Shown here piece by piece: positions 17,419 through 27,021 of a stretch of 64,000 nt of DNA (its first letter is position 1; each line of letters opens with the position of its first letter). Location: positions 1,054,001 through 1,118,000 of the forward strand of contig NZ_CP043042.1 in assembly GCF_008122265.1 (NCBI RefSeq). The letters run 5' to 3'. Made by a program: the position numbers and the translations under genes. This stretch comes from Marinobacter fonticola. GTDB lineage: Bacteria > Pseudomonadota > Gammaproteobacteria > Pseudomonadales > Oleiphilaceae. The notes below the pieces were generated by a model, which did no database searches, was not told the origin of the DNA, and was given only the letters and a program-made list of their open reading frames with translations.

Positions 17419-18051
17419 ATGAAGGTTATCCTTGGCGGCACGTTTGACCCGATTCACCACGCTCATTTACGCACCGCGGTTGAACTGAAAGAGAACCTGG
17501 GCATTGAGGCGATCACCTTGGTGCCCAGTCATATCCCCCCGCACCGGGACGAGCCGGGCGCCACGCCGGATCAGCGTCTGGACATGCTGCGTCGCGCCGT
17601 GGACGGCGAGCCCGGGCTGCTGGTCGATGAGCGGGAGCTGGCACGCAACAAGCCCTCCTACACCGTGGATACCCTGGCTGAGCTGCGCCAGGAAATCGGC
17701 AGTTCGGAACCGCTCGCCATGGTGGTGGGTACCGACAGCTTTGCTTCGATCGATCGCTGGTATCAATGGGAGCGGCTGCTGGAGCTGGCGCACATCATCG
17801 TCGTCCAGCGCCCGGGCTACGCGCCGCCAGACGACGGCGTTGCCGGCCGCTTGCTGGCGGATAATGCCGAGACGACGGCCGCTACTCTCCGGCAGCGTCC
17901 CTCCGGCCACGTTTGGCCGGTCAGTCTCCCCTTGCTGGATATTGCGGCTACAACCATTCGTCACTACGTCCGTGAAGGGCGCTCGCCACGCTATCTGGTG
18001 CCTGACAGCGTCTGGGCCCTGATTCGCGATAACGGGCTTTATCGCGACTGA
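17419..18051 (+). CDS. nadD: nicotinate-nucleotide adenylyltransferase
   Basis: Encodes 210 residues. It makes deamido-NAD from nicotinate mononucleotide and ATP. The nucleotidyltransferase signature GGTFDPIHHAHL (residues 5-16) is intact, as is the second ATP motif in the TTIRHYVREGRSPRYLVPDSV region near the C-terminus. SHIPPHRD (about 35-42) is the usual NaMN-side loop. The start lies 7 bases after proA with no separate promoter visible. Confidence 0.96.
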   Translation: MKVILGGTFDPIHHAHLRTAVELKENLGIEAITLVPSHIPPHRDEPGATPDQRLDMLRRAVDGEPGLLVDERELARNKPSYTVDTLAELRQEIGSSEPLAMVVGTDSFASIDRWYQWERLLELAHIIVVQRPGYAPPDDGVAGRLLADNAETTAATLRQRPSGHVWPVSLPLLDIAATTIRHYVREGRSPRYLVPDSVWALIRDNGLYRD

Positions 18052-18208
18052 TCCGTGAAACCCCGTGGAACTGGTCGAAACGTGACCTGTCCCAGGATTT
18101 TGATGATACAATTCCGGCTTCATCGTCACTGCAATGACAGAGGCATAAGGCCGCGCTCCCTGAGGACACGCGGCGTTTCAGGTGGTAACACCGTCAAACA
18201 GGGTAATT

Positions 18209-18559
18209 ATGCAGGCTGAGCAACTGAGAGATACGGTCATCAATGCACTTGAGGAGGTGAAGGCGCAGGACATCAGTGTGATTGATGTCAGGGACAGAAC
18301 CAGCGTCACGGACTACATGGTCATTGCTTCGGGCACATCCAATCGCCATGTTCGCTCCTTGGCTGATTCTGTGGTTACGGAGGCCAAGTCGAATGGTGTG
18401 CGCACGGCAAATGTCGAGGGCGGCCAAGTGAGTGATTGGCTTTTGGTCGACCTGGGTGACGTCGTGGTCCACGTCATGATGCGGGCGACCCGTGAATTCT
18501 ACGATTTGGAGCGGCTCTGGCGTGATGCGCCGGATCTGGGTGTGGCTGGTAGCGAATAA
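18209..18559 (+). CDS. rsfS: ribosomal silencing factor
   Basis: Encodes 116 residues from the ATG at 18209 ([20 protein letters not shown]), after AGGGTAATT; a GTG at 18182 in frame is less likely. RsfS binds ribosomal protein uL14 and blocks subunit joining when nutrients run out. Family residues seen are [40 protein letters not shown] and [10 protein letters not shown]. It lies between nadD and rlmH, the normal order in gammaproteobacteria. Confidence 0.96.
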   Translation: MQAEQLRDTVINALEEVKAQDISVIDVRDRTSVTDYMVIASGTSNRHVRSLADSVVTEAKSNGVRTANVEGGQVSDWLLVDLGDVVVHVMMRATREFYDLERLWRDAPDLGVAGSE

Positions 18560-18561
18560 CC

Positions 18562-19032
18562 ATGCGTCTGAAACTGGTCTGCGTAGGCCAGAAAATGCCT
18601 GGATGGGTGAGCGATGGTTATCAGGAGTATGCACGGCGCTTTTCGCCTGACATGCCCTTGGAACTCATCGAGACGGCCCTGGCCCCGCGCGGTAAGAATC
18701 CGGATATCCCCCGACTGATTCAAAAGGAAGGCGATGCCCAGTTGGCGGCTTTGGCCCGAACCGATCGCGTTATCGCGTTGGAAGTGGAAGGTAAGGCCTG
18801 GTCAACGGAAAAGCTCGCCGCTCAGCTTGAAGGCTGGCAGATGGACGGCCGGGACGTGGCCTTTCTGGTGGGCGGGCCGGATGGCCTGGCGCCGGATTGC
18901 CGCACGCGGGCGGATCACCTCTGGTCACTGTCATCCTTGACCCTACCGCACCCGCTGGTGCGTATCCTGCTCGCGGAGCAGTTGTATCGGGCCTGGTCCA
19001 TCACCCGCAATCATCCATATCACCGCGCATAG
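18562..19032 (+). CDS. rlmH: 23S rRNA pseudouridine-1915 N3-methyltransferase
   Basis: Encodes 156 residues, one residue longer than the E. coli enzyme. RlmH is a SPOUT-fold methyltransferase that modifies pseudouridine 1915 in helix 69 of 23S rRNA. The trefoil-knot motif [11 protein letters not shown] (about 108-118) and the C-terminal [25 protein letters not shown] are clear. The start follows rsfS by two bases, and mrdA follows after nine bases. Confidence 0.97.
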   Translation: MRLKLVCVGQKMPGWVSDGYQEYARRFSPDMPLELIETALAPRGKNPDIPRLIQKEGDAQLAALARTDRVIALEVEGKAWSTEKLAAQLEGWQMDGRDVAFLVGGPDGLAPDCRTRADHLWSLSSLTLPHPLVRILLAEQLYRAWSITRNHPYHRA

Positions 19033-19041
19033 GACGTTTAA

Positions 19042-20946
19042 ATGCCCTGGGGGGAGTTCAAGGATACCGCCGCTGAGCGCCGCCTTTTTCAGCGTCGTAC
19101 GCTGGTGGCGCTGGTGGTCATGCTGGGTTTGATCGGCATCCTGGTCGCGCGGCTATACTTTCTGCAGATCCTCAACCACACCAACTTTACCACGCTATCC
19201 GAAAAGAACCGGGTTCAGGTTCAACCTATCGCCCCGCCACGGGGGCTGATCTACGACCGTAATGAGGTATTGCTGGCGGAGAATCGCCCGGTCTTCAGCG
19301 TGACCATCGTGCCGGAACGGGTGCCGGACATGGAGTCCACGCTATCGCGCTTGCAGCAGATTCTTGATATCCCGGAAGAAGACATGGAGCGTTTCGATCG
19401 CCGGCTCGACGAATACCGGCGCCCCTTCTCGCCGGTCCCGCTCAGTTACGACCTCACCGAAAATGAAATCGCCCGCATGGCCGTCCATCGCCATGATCTG
19501 CCTGGCGTCGAAGTCGAGGCCGAGTTGGTGCGTTATTATCCCTTTAGCGAACTGACCGCTCACGCGTTGGGCTATGTGGGCCGTATCAATCAGGATGAGC
19601 TGCGTAATCTCGACCCTATCGACTATGCGGGTACGAACTATATCGGCAAGTCCGGTGTCGAGCGTTTCTACGAGGATGCGCTGCACGGCGAAGTGGGCTA
19701 CCAGCATGTTGAAACCAATGCCCGGGGCCGCACATTGCGCGTGTTGGAGAAAGAGAACCCCGTGCCGGGTGACGACCTGCGCCTGCATTTGGACATCCGG
19801 CTGCAGAAAGTTGCGTTCGATCTGCTAGAGGAGCGGCGGGGCGCGATCGTGGCCATCGAGCCCAAGACCGGCGGTATCCTGGCCCTGGCCAGCGTGCCCG
19901 GCTTCGATGCCAATCAGTTTGTGACCGGCATCAGCGTGGAAAATTACCGGGAGCTGAGCGAGTCGCTGGATAAGCCGCTATTCAACCGGGCTTTGCGCGG
20001 ACAGTACCCGCCCGGCTCGACGATCAAACCCATGTTGGCGATAGCCGGCCTGGACAGCGAATCGACGACCCGTGAACGCACGATCTGGGACCCAGGCTTT
20101 TACCGGATCAACGATTCCGGGCGGCGTTACCGGGACTGGAAGCGCTGGGGGCACGGCTGGGTCGACCTGCGGGAGGCCGTGGCTGAATCCTGCGACGTCT
20201 ATTTTTACGACATGGGGTTGCGCATGGGCGTCGACGTCATGCACGAATACCTGGATCAGTTCGGTTTCGGTAAGAATGCGTCCCTGGACGTCAGCGGCGC
20301 CTTGCCGGGGTTGCTGCCGTCCGCGCCGTGGAAGCGGGCTGTACGCAGCCAGCCGTGGTATCCGGGCGATTCGGTGAACATGAGTATTGGCCAGGGCTTC
20401 ATGCTCGCGACCCCGCTGCAGCTGGCCACGGCAACCGCGGTTATGGCGAATCGTGGCGTCTGGCATGAGCCGCGCATGCTCCATGAAGTCACCGGACCGG
20501 AAACGACAGACGCAGTGCTGCCGGCGGAGAACCACCAGGATCTGGTGATCAAGCGCGAAGCCGATTGGAACTATGTGGTCGAATCCATGAAGGATGTGGT
20601 CCACGGGCAACACGGTACGGCGCGTGCCGTTGGTCAGGGTGCACCCTACCGTTTTGCCGGCAAAACGGGCACGGCGCAGGTGTTTAGTCTGGCCGAAGAC
20701 GAGGAATACGATGCCGATGAAATCCGCGAGCGTCTGCGCGACCATGCGTTGTTCGTCGGTTTTGCACCAGCCGACGATCCACAGATTGCCGTGGCAGTGA
20801 TTGTCGAGAATGGCGGCAGTGGCAGCGGTACGGCTGCGCCCGTGGGGCGGGCCATGTTCGATGCCTGGTTGCTGGATATGAATCAGGGCGGTGAGGAACC
20901 CGTTGTCGCCGATAAGGCCGGGGAGGTCAGCGGTACCGATGGCTAG
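19042..20946 (+). CDS. mrdA: penicillin-binding protein 2, elongasome transpeptidase
   Basis: Encodes 634 residues, the usual size. PBP2 cross-links peptidoglycan during side-wall growth together with RodA. One membrane helix is near residues 22-42, followed by the dimerisation region with PPRGLIYDRN and the transpeptidase domain. Active-site motifs are S326-TIK in YPPGSTIKPM, the SCD triplet in AESCDVYFYDMG, and K541-TG in FAGKTGTAQV. Its stop overlaps the rodA start by a few bases, so the pair is translationally coupled. Confidence 0.97.
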   Translation: MPWGEFKDTAAERRLFQRRTLVALVVMLGLIGILVARLYFLQILNHTNFTTLSEKNRVQVQPIAPPRGLIYDRNEVLLAENRPVFSVTIVPERVPDMESTLSRLQQILDIPEEDMERFDRRLDEYRRPFSPVPLSYDLTENEIARMAVHRHDLPGVEVEAELVRYYPFSELTAHALGYVGRINQDELRNLDPIDYAGTNYIGKSGVERFYEDALHGEVGYQHVETNARGRTLRVLEKENPVPGDDLRLHLDIRLQKVAFDLLEERRGAIVAIEPKTGGILALASVPGFDANQFVTGISVENYRELSESLDKPLFNRALRGQYPPGSTIKPMLAIAGLDSESTTRERTIWDPGFYRINDSGRRYRDWKRWGHGWVDLREAVAESCDVYFYDMGLRMGVDVMHEYLDQFGFGKNASLDVSGALPGLLPSAPWKRAVRSQPWYPGDSVNMSIGQGFMLATPLQLATATAVMANRGVWHEPRMLHEVTGPETTDAVLPAENHQDLVIKREADWNYVVESMKDVVHGQHGTARAVGQGAPYRFAGKTGTAQVFSLAEDEEYDADEIRERLRDHALFVGFAPADDPQIAVAVIVENGGSGSGTAAPVGRAMFDAWLLDMNQGGEEPVVADKAGEVSGTDG

Positions 20947-22081
20947 TCGTGATTTTATTCGCCAGATGCCGGGGCAGACGATTGGCGGTCCGCGAGGGTT
21001 CATGTCATCGATCCATTTGGACCCGATTCTGTTGCTCTTGCTGACGACGTTGCTGGCAGCCGGACTTTTCGTGCTCTACAGCGGTGGCGATAGCAGCATG
21101 GCGGTGGTGAAATCCCAGTGCGCCCGCATTGGTGTGGCGTTTGTGGTCATGGTGGTATTCGCTCAGTTGGACCCTGCCGTCTATCGGCGCTGGGCGCCTT
21201 GGCTCTATGGTTTAGGGCTAATAGCACTGGTCGCGGTTCTGCTGGTGGGTGTCGGCGCAAAAGGCGCTCAGCGCTGGCTCAGTTTGCCCGGCCTGCCGCG
21301 CTTTCAGCCTTCGGAGTTCATGAAATTAGCGGTGCCGATCATGACCGCTTGGTATTTGTCGCGTCATTTTCTGCCGCCGAAACTGTCGCGGGTGGCTGTC
21401 GCCCTGGTGATAGCCTTGCTGCCGATGATCCTGATTATTCGCCAGCCCGATTTGGGTACGGCGCTGCTTGTAGGGTTGGCCGGTCTTTTCGTGGTGTTCT
21501 TTGCCGGCATGAGCTGGAAGCTGATCGGCGCTTTCTTCGGAATGGCGGGAGTGGCTGCGCCAGCCATGTGGTTCTTCGTGATGCGCGATTACCAGAAGCA
21601 GCGGGTATTGACCCTGTTGGATCCGGAAAGTGACCCTCTGGGAGCGGGCTGGAACATTATCCAGTCCAAAACGGCTATTGGCTCCGGCGGTCTCTCCGGT
21701 AAGGGTTGGCTGCAGGGGACTCAGTCGCACCTGGACTTCCTGCCGGAGAGCCATACTGACTTTATTGTCGCTGTCTTGGCAGAGGAATTCGGCTTTATTG
21801 GTGTCGCGGCGCTGATTGTACTGTATTTCCTGATTATCGCCCGTTGCCTGTACATTGCCGTGTACGCTCAGGATTCGTTTGGTCGCCTGGTTGCCGGCGC
21901 GTTGACCATGACGTTCTTCATCTATGTGTTCGTCAACATTGGAATGGTCAGCGGTATTCTGCCGATTGTAGGGGTGCCGTTACCGTTGGTGAGCTACGGC
22001 GGTACTTCCATCGTGACCCTGATGGCGGCATTTGGCATCATGATGTCGATTCACACGCATCGCAGGATGATCTCTGCCTGA
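20939..22081 (+). CDS. rodA: rod-shape peptidoglycan glycosyltransferase RodA
   Basis: Encodes 380 residues from the ATG at 20939, behind GGGAGGTCAG and overlapping the end of mrdA; a GTG-type start at 20891 is less likely. RodA is a SEDS-family polymerase that makes glycan strands from lipid II. About ten membrane helices are apparent. Conserved stretches are RWLSLPGLPRFQPSEFMKLA, IIRQPDLGTALL, LPESHTDFIVAVLAEEFGF (contains the catalytic Asp) and GIMSGVLP-like GILPIVGVPLPLVSYGGTS. Confidence 0.97.
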   Translation: MASRDFIRQMPGQTIGGPRGFMSSIHLDPILLLLLTTLLAAGLFVLYSGGDSSMAVVKSQCARIGVAFVVMVVFAQLDPAVYRRWAPWLYGLGLIALVAVLLVGVGAKGAQRWLSLPGLPRFQPSEFMKLAVPIMTAWYLSRHFLPPKLSRVAVALVIALLPMILIIRQPDLGTALLVGLAGLFVVFFAGMSWKLIGAFFGMAGVAAPAMWFFVMRDYQKQRVLTLLDPESDPLGAGWNIIQSKTAIGSGGLSGKGWLQGTQSHLDFLPESHTDFIVAVLAEEFGFIGVAALIVLYFLIIARCLYIAVYAQDSFGRLVAGALTMTFFIYVFVNIGMVSGILPIVGVPLPLVSYGGTSIVTLMAAFGIMMSIHTHRRMISA

Positions 22082-22252
22082 AATAGGGGGTCGATATCCT
22101 GTGGTTACCTTTTGTTCATGACCGGCGGGGATAGTGGTTGTGCAATTAAATGGCATGCTAACCTTTCGCGCCGTGGTTCCAGGGCAAAATCCTAGTCGCC
22201 CGACGTTGTGCCCTTCGTCGGTCCGCACTAACAAGAACTCTCAGGGGTTATC

Positions 22253-23278
22253 ATGCCGTTGCGATTGATCGCTGAGCGATGCTTGCGCTCTGCGCTGCCC
22301 ATTCTCTTTGGCCTACTGGCGATGCCGGCTCAGGCGAACTACGGGCAGACCCCGGAGGGTAAGGCTTTTATCGACGACATGGTCAGTCGCCACGCCTTCG
22401 ACCAGACAACGCTCGAGCAATGGCTGGCTGGCGCTCAGCAGCAGCCGGATATTCTCGAGTCCATCAGTCGCCCTGCTGAGAAACGGCTGGCCTGGTACGA
22501 ATACCGTCGAATCTTTATTAAGCCGTCGCGTATCGAGAAGGGGCGTGCTTTTCTCGACGCCCATGCAGCGACGTTCGAGCGTGCGGAGAAAGAATTCGGC
22601 GTATCGCGGTATATTGTCGCAGCGGTCATCGGTGTGGAAACCCAGTATGGGGAATATACCGGCCGGTATCGGGTTATAGACGCGCTGTCGACGTTGGCTT
22701 TCGATTATCCGCCCCGTAGCCGCTTTTTCCGCAGGCAGCTGGGTGAGTTTTTCCTGCTGGCCCGGGAACAGGATATCGATCCTTCTGTCGTAAAGGGCTC
22801 CTATGCCGGCGCGATGGGCTATGGGCAGTTTATTCCCAGTAGCTACCGGCACTACGCTGTCGATTTCGATAAGGATGGCCAAGCGGATATAGTGACTAAC
22901 CCGGTGGACGCTATTGGCAGCGTGGCCAACTATTTTGCCCGTCATCGCTGGCAAGCGGGAGCGCCGGTTGCCGAACAGATCGAGCTCGCCGACAAGGATT
23001 CCGGTATTGATGGAAAACATTCGGGTCTGTTTACCGAGGGGCTAAAACCGACGTTGACCCTAGGCGACTACCGCAAGGCGGGTATCGCGCCGCAGGTTAA
23101 GCTCGACGATAATACGCCGGCGCGTCTGATCAGACTCGAAACTGAGCAAGGTCATCAGGACTGGCTGACGTACCCAAACTTTTATGCGATCACCCGCTAC
23201 AATCACAGTCATCTCTATGCCATGGCGGTTCTGGAACTTTCCCGTGCCCTTGCCGCCGATGCCGGTCAAGCCGGCTGA
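22253..23278 (+). CDS. mltB: membrane-bound lytic murein transglycosylase B
   Basis: Encodes 341 residues. It cleaves the glycan backbone of peptidoglycan, leaving 1,6-anhydro-muramyl ends. A signal sequence (residues 1-28, ending PAQA) starts the chain; I see no lipobox, so it may be soluble in the periplasm rather than lipid-anchored. The catalytic Glu is E129 in IGVETQYGEYTG. Further family signatures are STLAFDYPPRSRFFRRQLGEF, GSYAGAMGYGQFIPSSY and an Asp-rich calcium-like loop DFDKDGQADI. It follows the mrdA-rodA pair after 170 bases. Confidence 0.94.
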   Translation: MPLRLIAERCLRSALPILFGLLAMPAQANYGQTPEGKAFIDDMVSRHAFDQTTLEQWLAGAQQQPDILESISRPAEKRLAWYEYRRIFIKPSRIEKGRAFLDAHAATFERAEKEFGVSRYIVAAVIGVETQYGEYTGRYRVIDALSTLAFDYPPRSRFFRRQLGEFFLLAREQDIDPSVVKGSYAGAMGYGQFIPSSYRHYAVDFDKDGQADIVTNPVDAIGSVANYFARHRWQAGAPVAEQIELADKDSGIDGKHSGLFTEGLKPTLTLGDYRKAGIAPQVKLDDNTPARLIRLETEQGHQDWLTYPNFYAITRYNHSHLYAMAVLELSRALAADAGQAG

Positions 23279-23316
23279 GTTGACTGAGGACGTGGTTGGA
23301 TAGATAGAGACCATCG

Positions 23317-24183
23317 ATGAGAAAAAGCATAACGCGGCCCACGATCTATTCCGGAATAGTGCTTCTCATGGCGTTGCTGTCCGGCTGCGCATCGTCGCCG
23401 GAACCGTCGTCCTCTTCGCGCTACAGCATTAGCCAGGATCGTGCACCTACGGGCGATTTCGACGCCAGCGATCTGAAGGACGCGGTACCTCGATACGAAC
23501 CCCTTAGCCGCGGCGGCAACAAATCGCCCTATACGGTCTGGGGAAAGCAGTACACGGTAATGGCGGATGCCAGCGACTACGCCCAGCGCGGGACGGCAAG
23601 CTGGTACGGTGAGAAGTTTCACGGCCATAAGACCTCGAACGGCGAGATCTTCGATATGTACGAAATGACGGCCGCCCACAAGAGCCTGCCATTGCCCAGC
23701 TACGTTCGCGTTACCAATCTCGACAATGGACGGCAAACCGTTGTTCGCGTGAATGACCGGGGACCATTCCATGGTGACCGCATCATTGATCTGTCTTATG
23801 CGGCGGCAAAGAAGCTTGGCTATCAGAGTCGCGGCACAGCGAATGTGGAGATCGTCGCGATAACCGTGGCAGCGGATGGTACCATGCGGGTCGCCGGTAA
23901 GAATGAGCCGGTAGCGTCACCGCCACCAGCGGCGCCCCGTAAAGCGTCGGCAGGGGAGGGGATATTCGTGCAGGTGGGCTCGTTTAGCCAGCCCGACTCC
24001 GCGCGTCAGTTGTCCCAGCGCTTGCGGAATGTAACGGATTCGCCGGTGAGGGTGTTTGCCGCCGGACAGTATCATCGGGTGCAGGTCGGTCCTTTTATCC
24101 AACGGGGACTGGCAGAGGAACAGAGCAAGTTGATCGAGCAAGTGGGACTTGGGCGCCCCATCGTGGTAACCGATCCCCTTTAG
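23317..24183 (+). CDS. rlpA: septal ring lytic transglycosylase RlpA, lipoprotein
   Basis: Encodes 288 residues. A lipoprotein signal ends in LLSGC with the lipidated Cys at 24. The double-psi beta-barrel domain (about 90-170) holds GTASWYGEKFHGHKTSNGE and VNDRGPFHGDRIIDLSYAAA with the catalytic Glu and Asp positions conserved. A SPOR domain (about 208-288; IFVQVGSFSQPDSARQLSQRL) targets it to denuded glycan at the septum. RlpA removes stem-peptide-free glycans during division. Neighbours mltB and dacA act on the same polymer. Confidence 0.95.
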   Translation: MRKSITRPTIYSGIVLLMALLSGCASSPEPSSSSRYSISQDRAPTGDFDASDLKDAVPRYEPLSRGGNKSPYTVWGKQYTVMADASDYAQRGTASWYGEKFHGHKTSNGEIFDMYEMTAAHKSLPLPSYVRVTNLDNGRQTVVRVNDRGPFHGDRIIDLSYAAAKKLGYQSRGTANVEIVAITVAADGTMRVAGKNEPVASPPPAAPRKASAGEGIFVQVGSFSQPDSARQLSQRLRNVTDSPVRVFAAGQYHRVQVGPFIQRGLAEEQSKLIEQVGLGRPIVVTDPL

Positions 24184-24262
24184 CGAGTTGTTAGATAGCG
24201 GGCTGTTAGCTCGTGATGGCAGGCCCAAAGCTTTCATGGGCGGCCAGAGTCCTCGAAACCGT

Positions 24263-24281
24263 GACGCCGGCTAGCGGCGTC
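24263..24281 (+). terminator. hairpin between rlpA and dacA
   Basis: GACGCCG (24263-24269) and CGGCGTC (24275-24281) form a perfect 7-bp stem with a 5-base loop. Only a weak T-containing stretch (CTCAATTG) follows, so this may be a weak terminator or a leader hairpin about 30 bases before dacA. Confidence 0.35.
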
Positions 24282-24310
24282 CTCAATTGATGTAACGACT
24301 GAACGGATCC

Positions 24311-25483
24311 ATGGCTAACAAGACGGTTTTTCAGAGATTTTTCTACCTACTGACTCTCACCTTTGCGCTGGTGGCGACGGCCGCTGCCCAGTCCCAGCAG
24401 GTGTTGATTCCCTCCCCCCCGCAGATCGGAGCGAGCTCCTACATCCTGATGGATGCCGAGAGCGGTCGCATTATCGTCGAAGGCAATAGCCATGAACGTC
24501 TGCCGCCCGCCAGTCTGACCAAAATGATGACGGCCTATATTGTCGAACGTGAGTTGGACGAAGGCCGCATCGGCCTGGAGGACCAAGTTCCCGTGAGCGT
24601 TAACGCTTGGCGTACCGGCGGTTCACGTATGTTCGTCAAGGAGGGCACCCAAGTCCCGGTGGAAGATCTGCTCAAAGGCGTGATCATTCAATCCGGCAAC
24701 GACGCCAGTGTAGCATTGGCCGAGTTCATCGCCGGCAGTGAAGGTGCCTTTGCGGATATCATGAATCAGCAGGCCCAAATTCTGGGCATGAAGGACTCGC
24801 ACTTCGTCAATGCGACCGGCCTTCCGTCCGAATCCCATTATTCTTCGGCTTACGACCTGGCGATGCTGGCCAAGGCCATCATCAACGATTATCCCGAAAA
24901 CTATCCAATCTACGAGCAGAAGTATTTTACCTACAACGACATTCGCCAGCCCAACCGCAACAGCCTGCTATGGCGAGACCCTACGGTAGATGGCTTGAAA
25001 ACTGGGCATACCGAGGAGGCCGGCTATTGTCTGGTGGCTTCCGCCGAACGTAACGGTATGCGCCTGATCGCCACCGTCATGGGGACACCCAGCGAAAATG
25101 CGCGGGCTCAGGAAGTCCAAAAACTACTTAACTACGGCTTCCGTTATTTCGAGACCCATGCGTTGTTCTCGGCCGGTGAGTCTCTGAACCAGGCTCCGGT
25201 ATGGGGTGGCGCCTCAGATTCGGTCCAAATGGGTGTCGCGGAAGATGCCATCGTCACCATTCCCCAGGGCAGCAAAGGTTCTCTGGAATCAGTGATGGAT
25301 ATCGATTCGGTGATTAAAGCGCCCATCCAGGCAGGGCAGGAGCTCGGTCAGATTCGGGTCATGCTCAACGGCGAGGAAATCGTCAACCGGCCGGTCGTTG
25401 CGCTCGAAGAAGTGCCCGAAGGCGGTTTCTTTAAGCGTATCTGGGATACCATCAAGCTCTTCTTTGTGCAGTTGTTTAGCTAA
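24311..25483 (+). CDS. dacA: D-alanyl-D-alanine carboxypeptidase, PBP5/6 type
   Basis: Encodes 390 residues. It trims the terminal D-Ala of peptidoglycan pentapeptides in the periplasm. The signal peptide ends near residue 27 (ATAAAQ). The penicillin-binding motifs are S68-LTK71, S128-GN130 and K230-TG232. A C-terminal beta domain and an amphipathic terminal helix (FFKRIWDTIKLFFVQLFS) that tethers PBP5-type enzymes to the membrane are both present. ybeD follows after 20 bases. Confidence 0.96.
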   Translation: MANKTVFQRFFYLLTLTFALVATAAAQSQQVLIPSPPQIGASSYILMDAESGRIIVEGNSHERLPPASLTKMMTAYIVERELDEGRIGLEDQVPVSVNAWRTGGSRMFVKEGTQVPVEDLLKGVIIQSGNDASVALAEFIAGSEGAFADIMNQQAQILGMKDSHFVNATGLPSESHYSSAYDLAMLAKAIINDYPENYPIYEQKYFTYNDIRQPNRNSLLWRDPTVDGLKTGHTEEAGYCLVASAERNGMRLIATVMGTPSENARAQEVQKLLNYGFRYFETHALFSAGESLNQAPVWGGASDSVQMGVAEDAIVTIPQGSKGSLESVMDIDSVIKAPIQAGQELGQIRVMLNGEEIVNRPVVALEEVPEGGFFKRIWDTIKLFFVQLFS

Positions 25484-25503
25484 GCGCGGGCGAGGACCAT
25501 GTT

Positions 25504-25773
25504 ATGACTGAACCGCAACCGCCGAAAATCGAGTTTCCCTGCGACTACGTTATCAAGGTCATCGGGACTGCGGCTCCGGATTTCCGGGATTTTGTGTTAA
25601 ACGTCGTCGAGCGCCATGCACCCGGTATTACCGATGCCGACGTTACCGTCAATGATAGCCGCCAAGGGCGTTTCTCCTCAGTTCAGCTCAAGATCGTGGC
25701 TACCGGCGAGCCGCAGCTCAAGGCCCTTTTCGAAGAGTTGAAGGCGAGCGGTCGCGTACACATGGTCCTGTAA
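25504..25773 (+). CDS. ybeD: DUF493 protein YbeD
   Basis: Encodes 89 residues with the YbeD/DUF493 fold pattern: IEFPCDYVIKVIG, then DFVLNVVERHAPG, and RFSSVQLKIVATGEPQLKALFEEL. It looks like an ACT-type regulatory domain. Family members nearly always sit between dacA and lipB, as here, and a link to lipoate metabolism or protein regulation is only suggested by that position. Intact and unremarkable. Confidence 0.93.
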   Translation: MTEPQPPKIEFPCDYVIKVIGTAAPDFRDFVLNVVERHAPGITDADVTVNDSRQGRFSSVQLKIVATGEPQLKALFEELKASGRVHMVL

Positions 25774-25794
25774 TAGGAATAACCCGGTAGCGTT

Positions 25795-26481
25795 ATGGAT
25801 CAACCCAAATTGCCCGTCACTATTCGCCATCTGGGGCTCCAGCCTTACCTGGAAACATGGGAGGCGATGAAGACTTTTACCGCTGAGCGCGGCCCGGAGA
25901 CGACAGACGAACTCTGGTGCCTGGAGCACCCGCGGGTTTATACCCAAGGGCAGGCGGGGAAGGCCGAACATATCCTGGCACCGGGCGATATTCCGGTGGT
26001 CCAGGTAGACCGCGGCGGCCAGGTCACTTATCACGGCCCCGGGCAACTGGTGGTTTATCTGCTGATTGACCTACATCGAGCCCATTTTGGCGTGCGTCAT
26101 CTGGTGAGCGCCATAGAAGATTCCATCGTAGAGCTGTTGGCGGATCTGGATATTGACGCCGCACCTCGCCCGGACGCGCCGGGGGTCTACACCCAGGGCA
26201 CCAAGATCGCCTCGCTCGGACTGCGTATCCGGCGTGGGTGTTCCTTCCACGGCTTGGCTCTCAATGTCGATATGGACTTGGAACCCTTCCGCCGTATCAA
26301 CCCTTGCGGTCTGGCCGGCATGGCCATGTCGCAAGTCATCGACTATGCACCGGATGCCACGATGCCCCAGGTGCAGGAAACGCTGGTGATGGCCTTGGCG
26401 CGCAGGCTCAATCTTGAGATCTCCGGCAAGGCCACCCGCCTGCCGGATGGTGGCGCCGCACTCTCGCCGCCTGTCGCCTGA
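25795..26481 (+). CDS. lipB: octanoyl-[acyl-carrier-protein]-protein octanoyltransferase
   Basis: Encodes 228 residues. LipB moves octanoyl groups from ACP to the lipoyl domains of 2-oxoacid dehydrogenases and the glycine cleavage H protein. Seen are [32 protein letters not shown], the conserved Lys in [11 protein letters not shown] and the acyl-carrying Cys in RINPCGLAG. In many relatives lipA follows directly, but here lipA is 26 kb away on the other strand. Confidence 0.96.
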   Translation: MDQPKLPVTIRHLGLQPYLETWEAMKTFTAERGPETTDELWCLEHPRVYTQGQAGKAEHILAPGDIPVVQVDRGGQVTYHGPGQLVVYLLIDLHRAHFGVRHLVSAIEDSIVELLADLDIDAAPRPDAPGVYTQGTKIASLGLRIRRGCSFHGLALNVDMDLEPFRRINPCGLAGMAMSQVIDYAPDATMPQVQETLVMALARRLNLEISGKATRLPDGGAALSPPVA

Positions 26482-26498
26482 CGGGCTCCCGGCCCGTC
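26480..26498 (+). terminator. probable terminator after lipB
   Basis: GACGGGC (26480-26486) pairs with GCCCGTC (26492-26498) across a TCCCG loop, overlapping the end of lipB. A T-rich but broken tail (GTTCTGCCTGTT) follows, so termination strength is uncertain. Confidence 0.45.
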
Positions 26499-26605
26499 GT
26501 TCTGCCTGTTGCTCGACTGCTTTCCCGTCCGTTATAGCTTGCGATTCGTGAATTCCACGTCATCGCGTCCCTTTGCCGGATGGCCCACAGGATCCAGAAA
26601 ACTTG

Positions 26606-26726
26606 GATGCCTTAGGCGTCATTGTTAGCGTTGTCGTTACTATTCGCGTTGGATCGACTCGTCGTTCGTTGCAGTATTTGCCCCTCTCGCTCTACGTTAA
26701 ATTGTTAATGACGCCTTAGGTGTCAT
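26606..26726. repeat. pair of near-palindromic 17-bp motifs 104 bp apart
   Basis: GATGCCTTAGGCGTCATT (26606-26623) and GACGCCTTAGGTGTCAT (26710-26726) share the core GCCTTAGG and are themselves imperfect palindromes. They can be read as direct or inverted copies. They sit in the 540-base gap between lipB and the AarF-like gene, which otherwise holds no convincing gene. They may be operator sites or the ends of a small decayed element. Confidence 0.4.
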
Positions 26727-27021
26727 GTTTGTAGGGGCAGCGATCGGTCTGGCTCCAGCCGTATTCCATTGGCTTGGGAAACGGGTTGTGAGCGACCGGT
26801 GGGTGATCAACTCTCGGGCTATCTCACGTATAGTCGGATGAATAGCGCTTTACGCTGTATTAATAGGGTTAAAGGTAGCGCCAAGCCCTGTATTGATACA
26901 GTCAACTCCTGTGTAGTATCGATAGGGGCGTGCTCTGTGTCGAAAAGAACGCCCTGCAGAAAGCCGTCAGCCGCTTCCCGTCAGCCGGGATGCGCCATTC
27001 ATCAGCTTTTTGGGACCCTTG

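Noticed and set aside
19978..21003. Open frame of 341 residues opposite PBP2
   Set aside because: The plus strand carries an intact, fully motif-matched mrdA here; the antisense frame has no coherent domains.
26888..26901. LexA-like box CTGTATTGATACAG
   Set aside because: The gammaproteobacterial LexA site is CTG-N10-CAG; here only eight bases separate the two halves, and no SOS gene follows.
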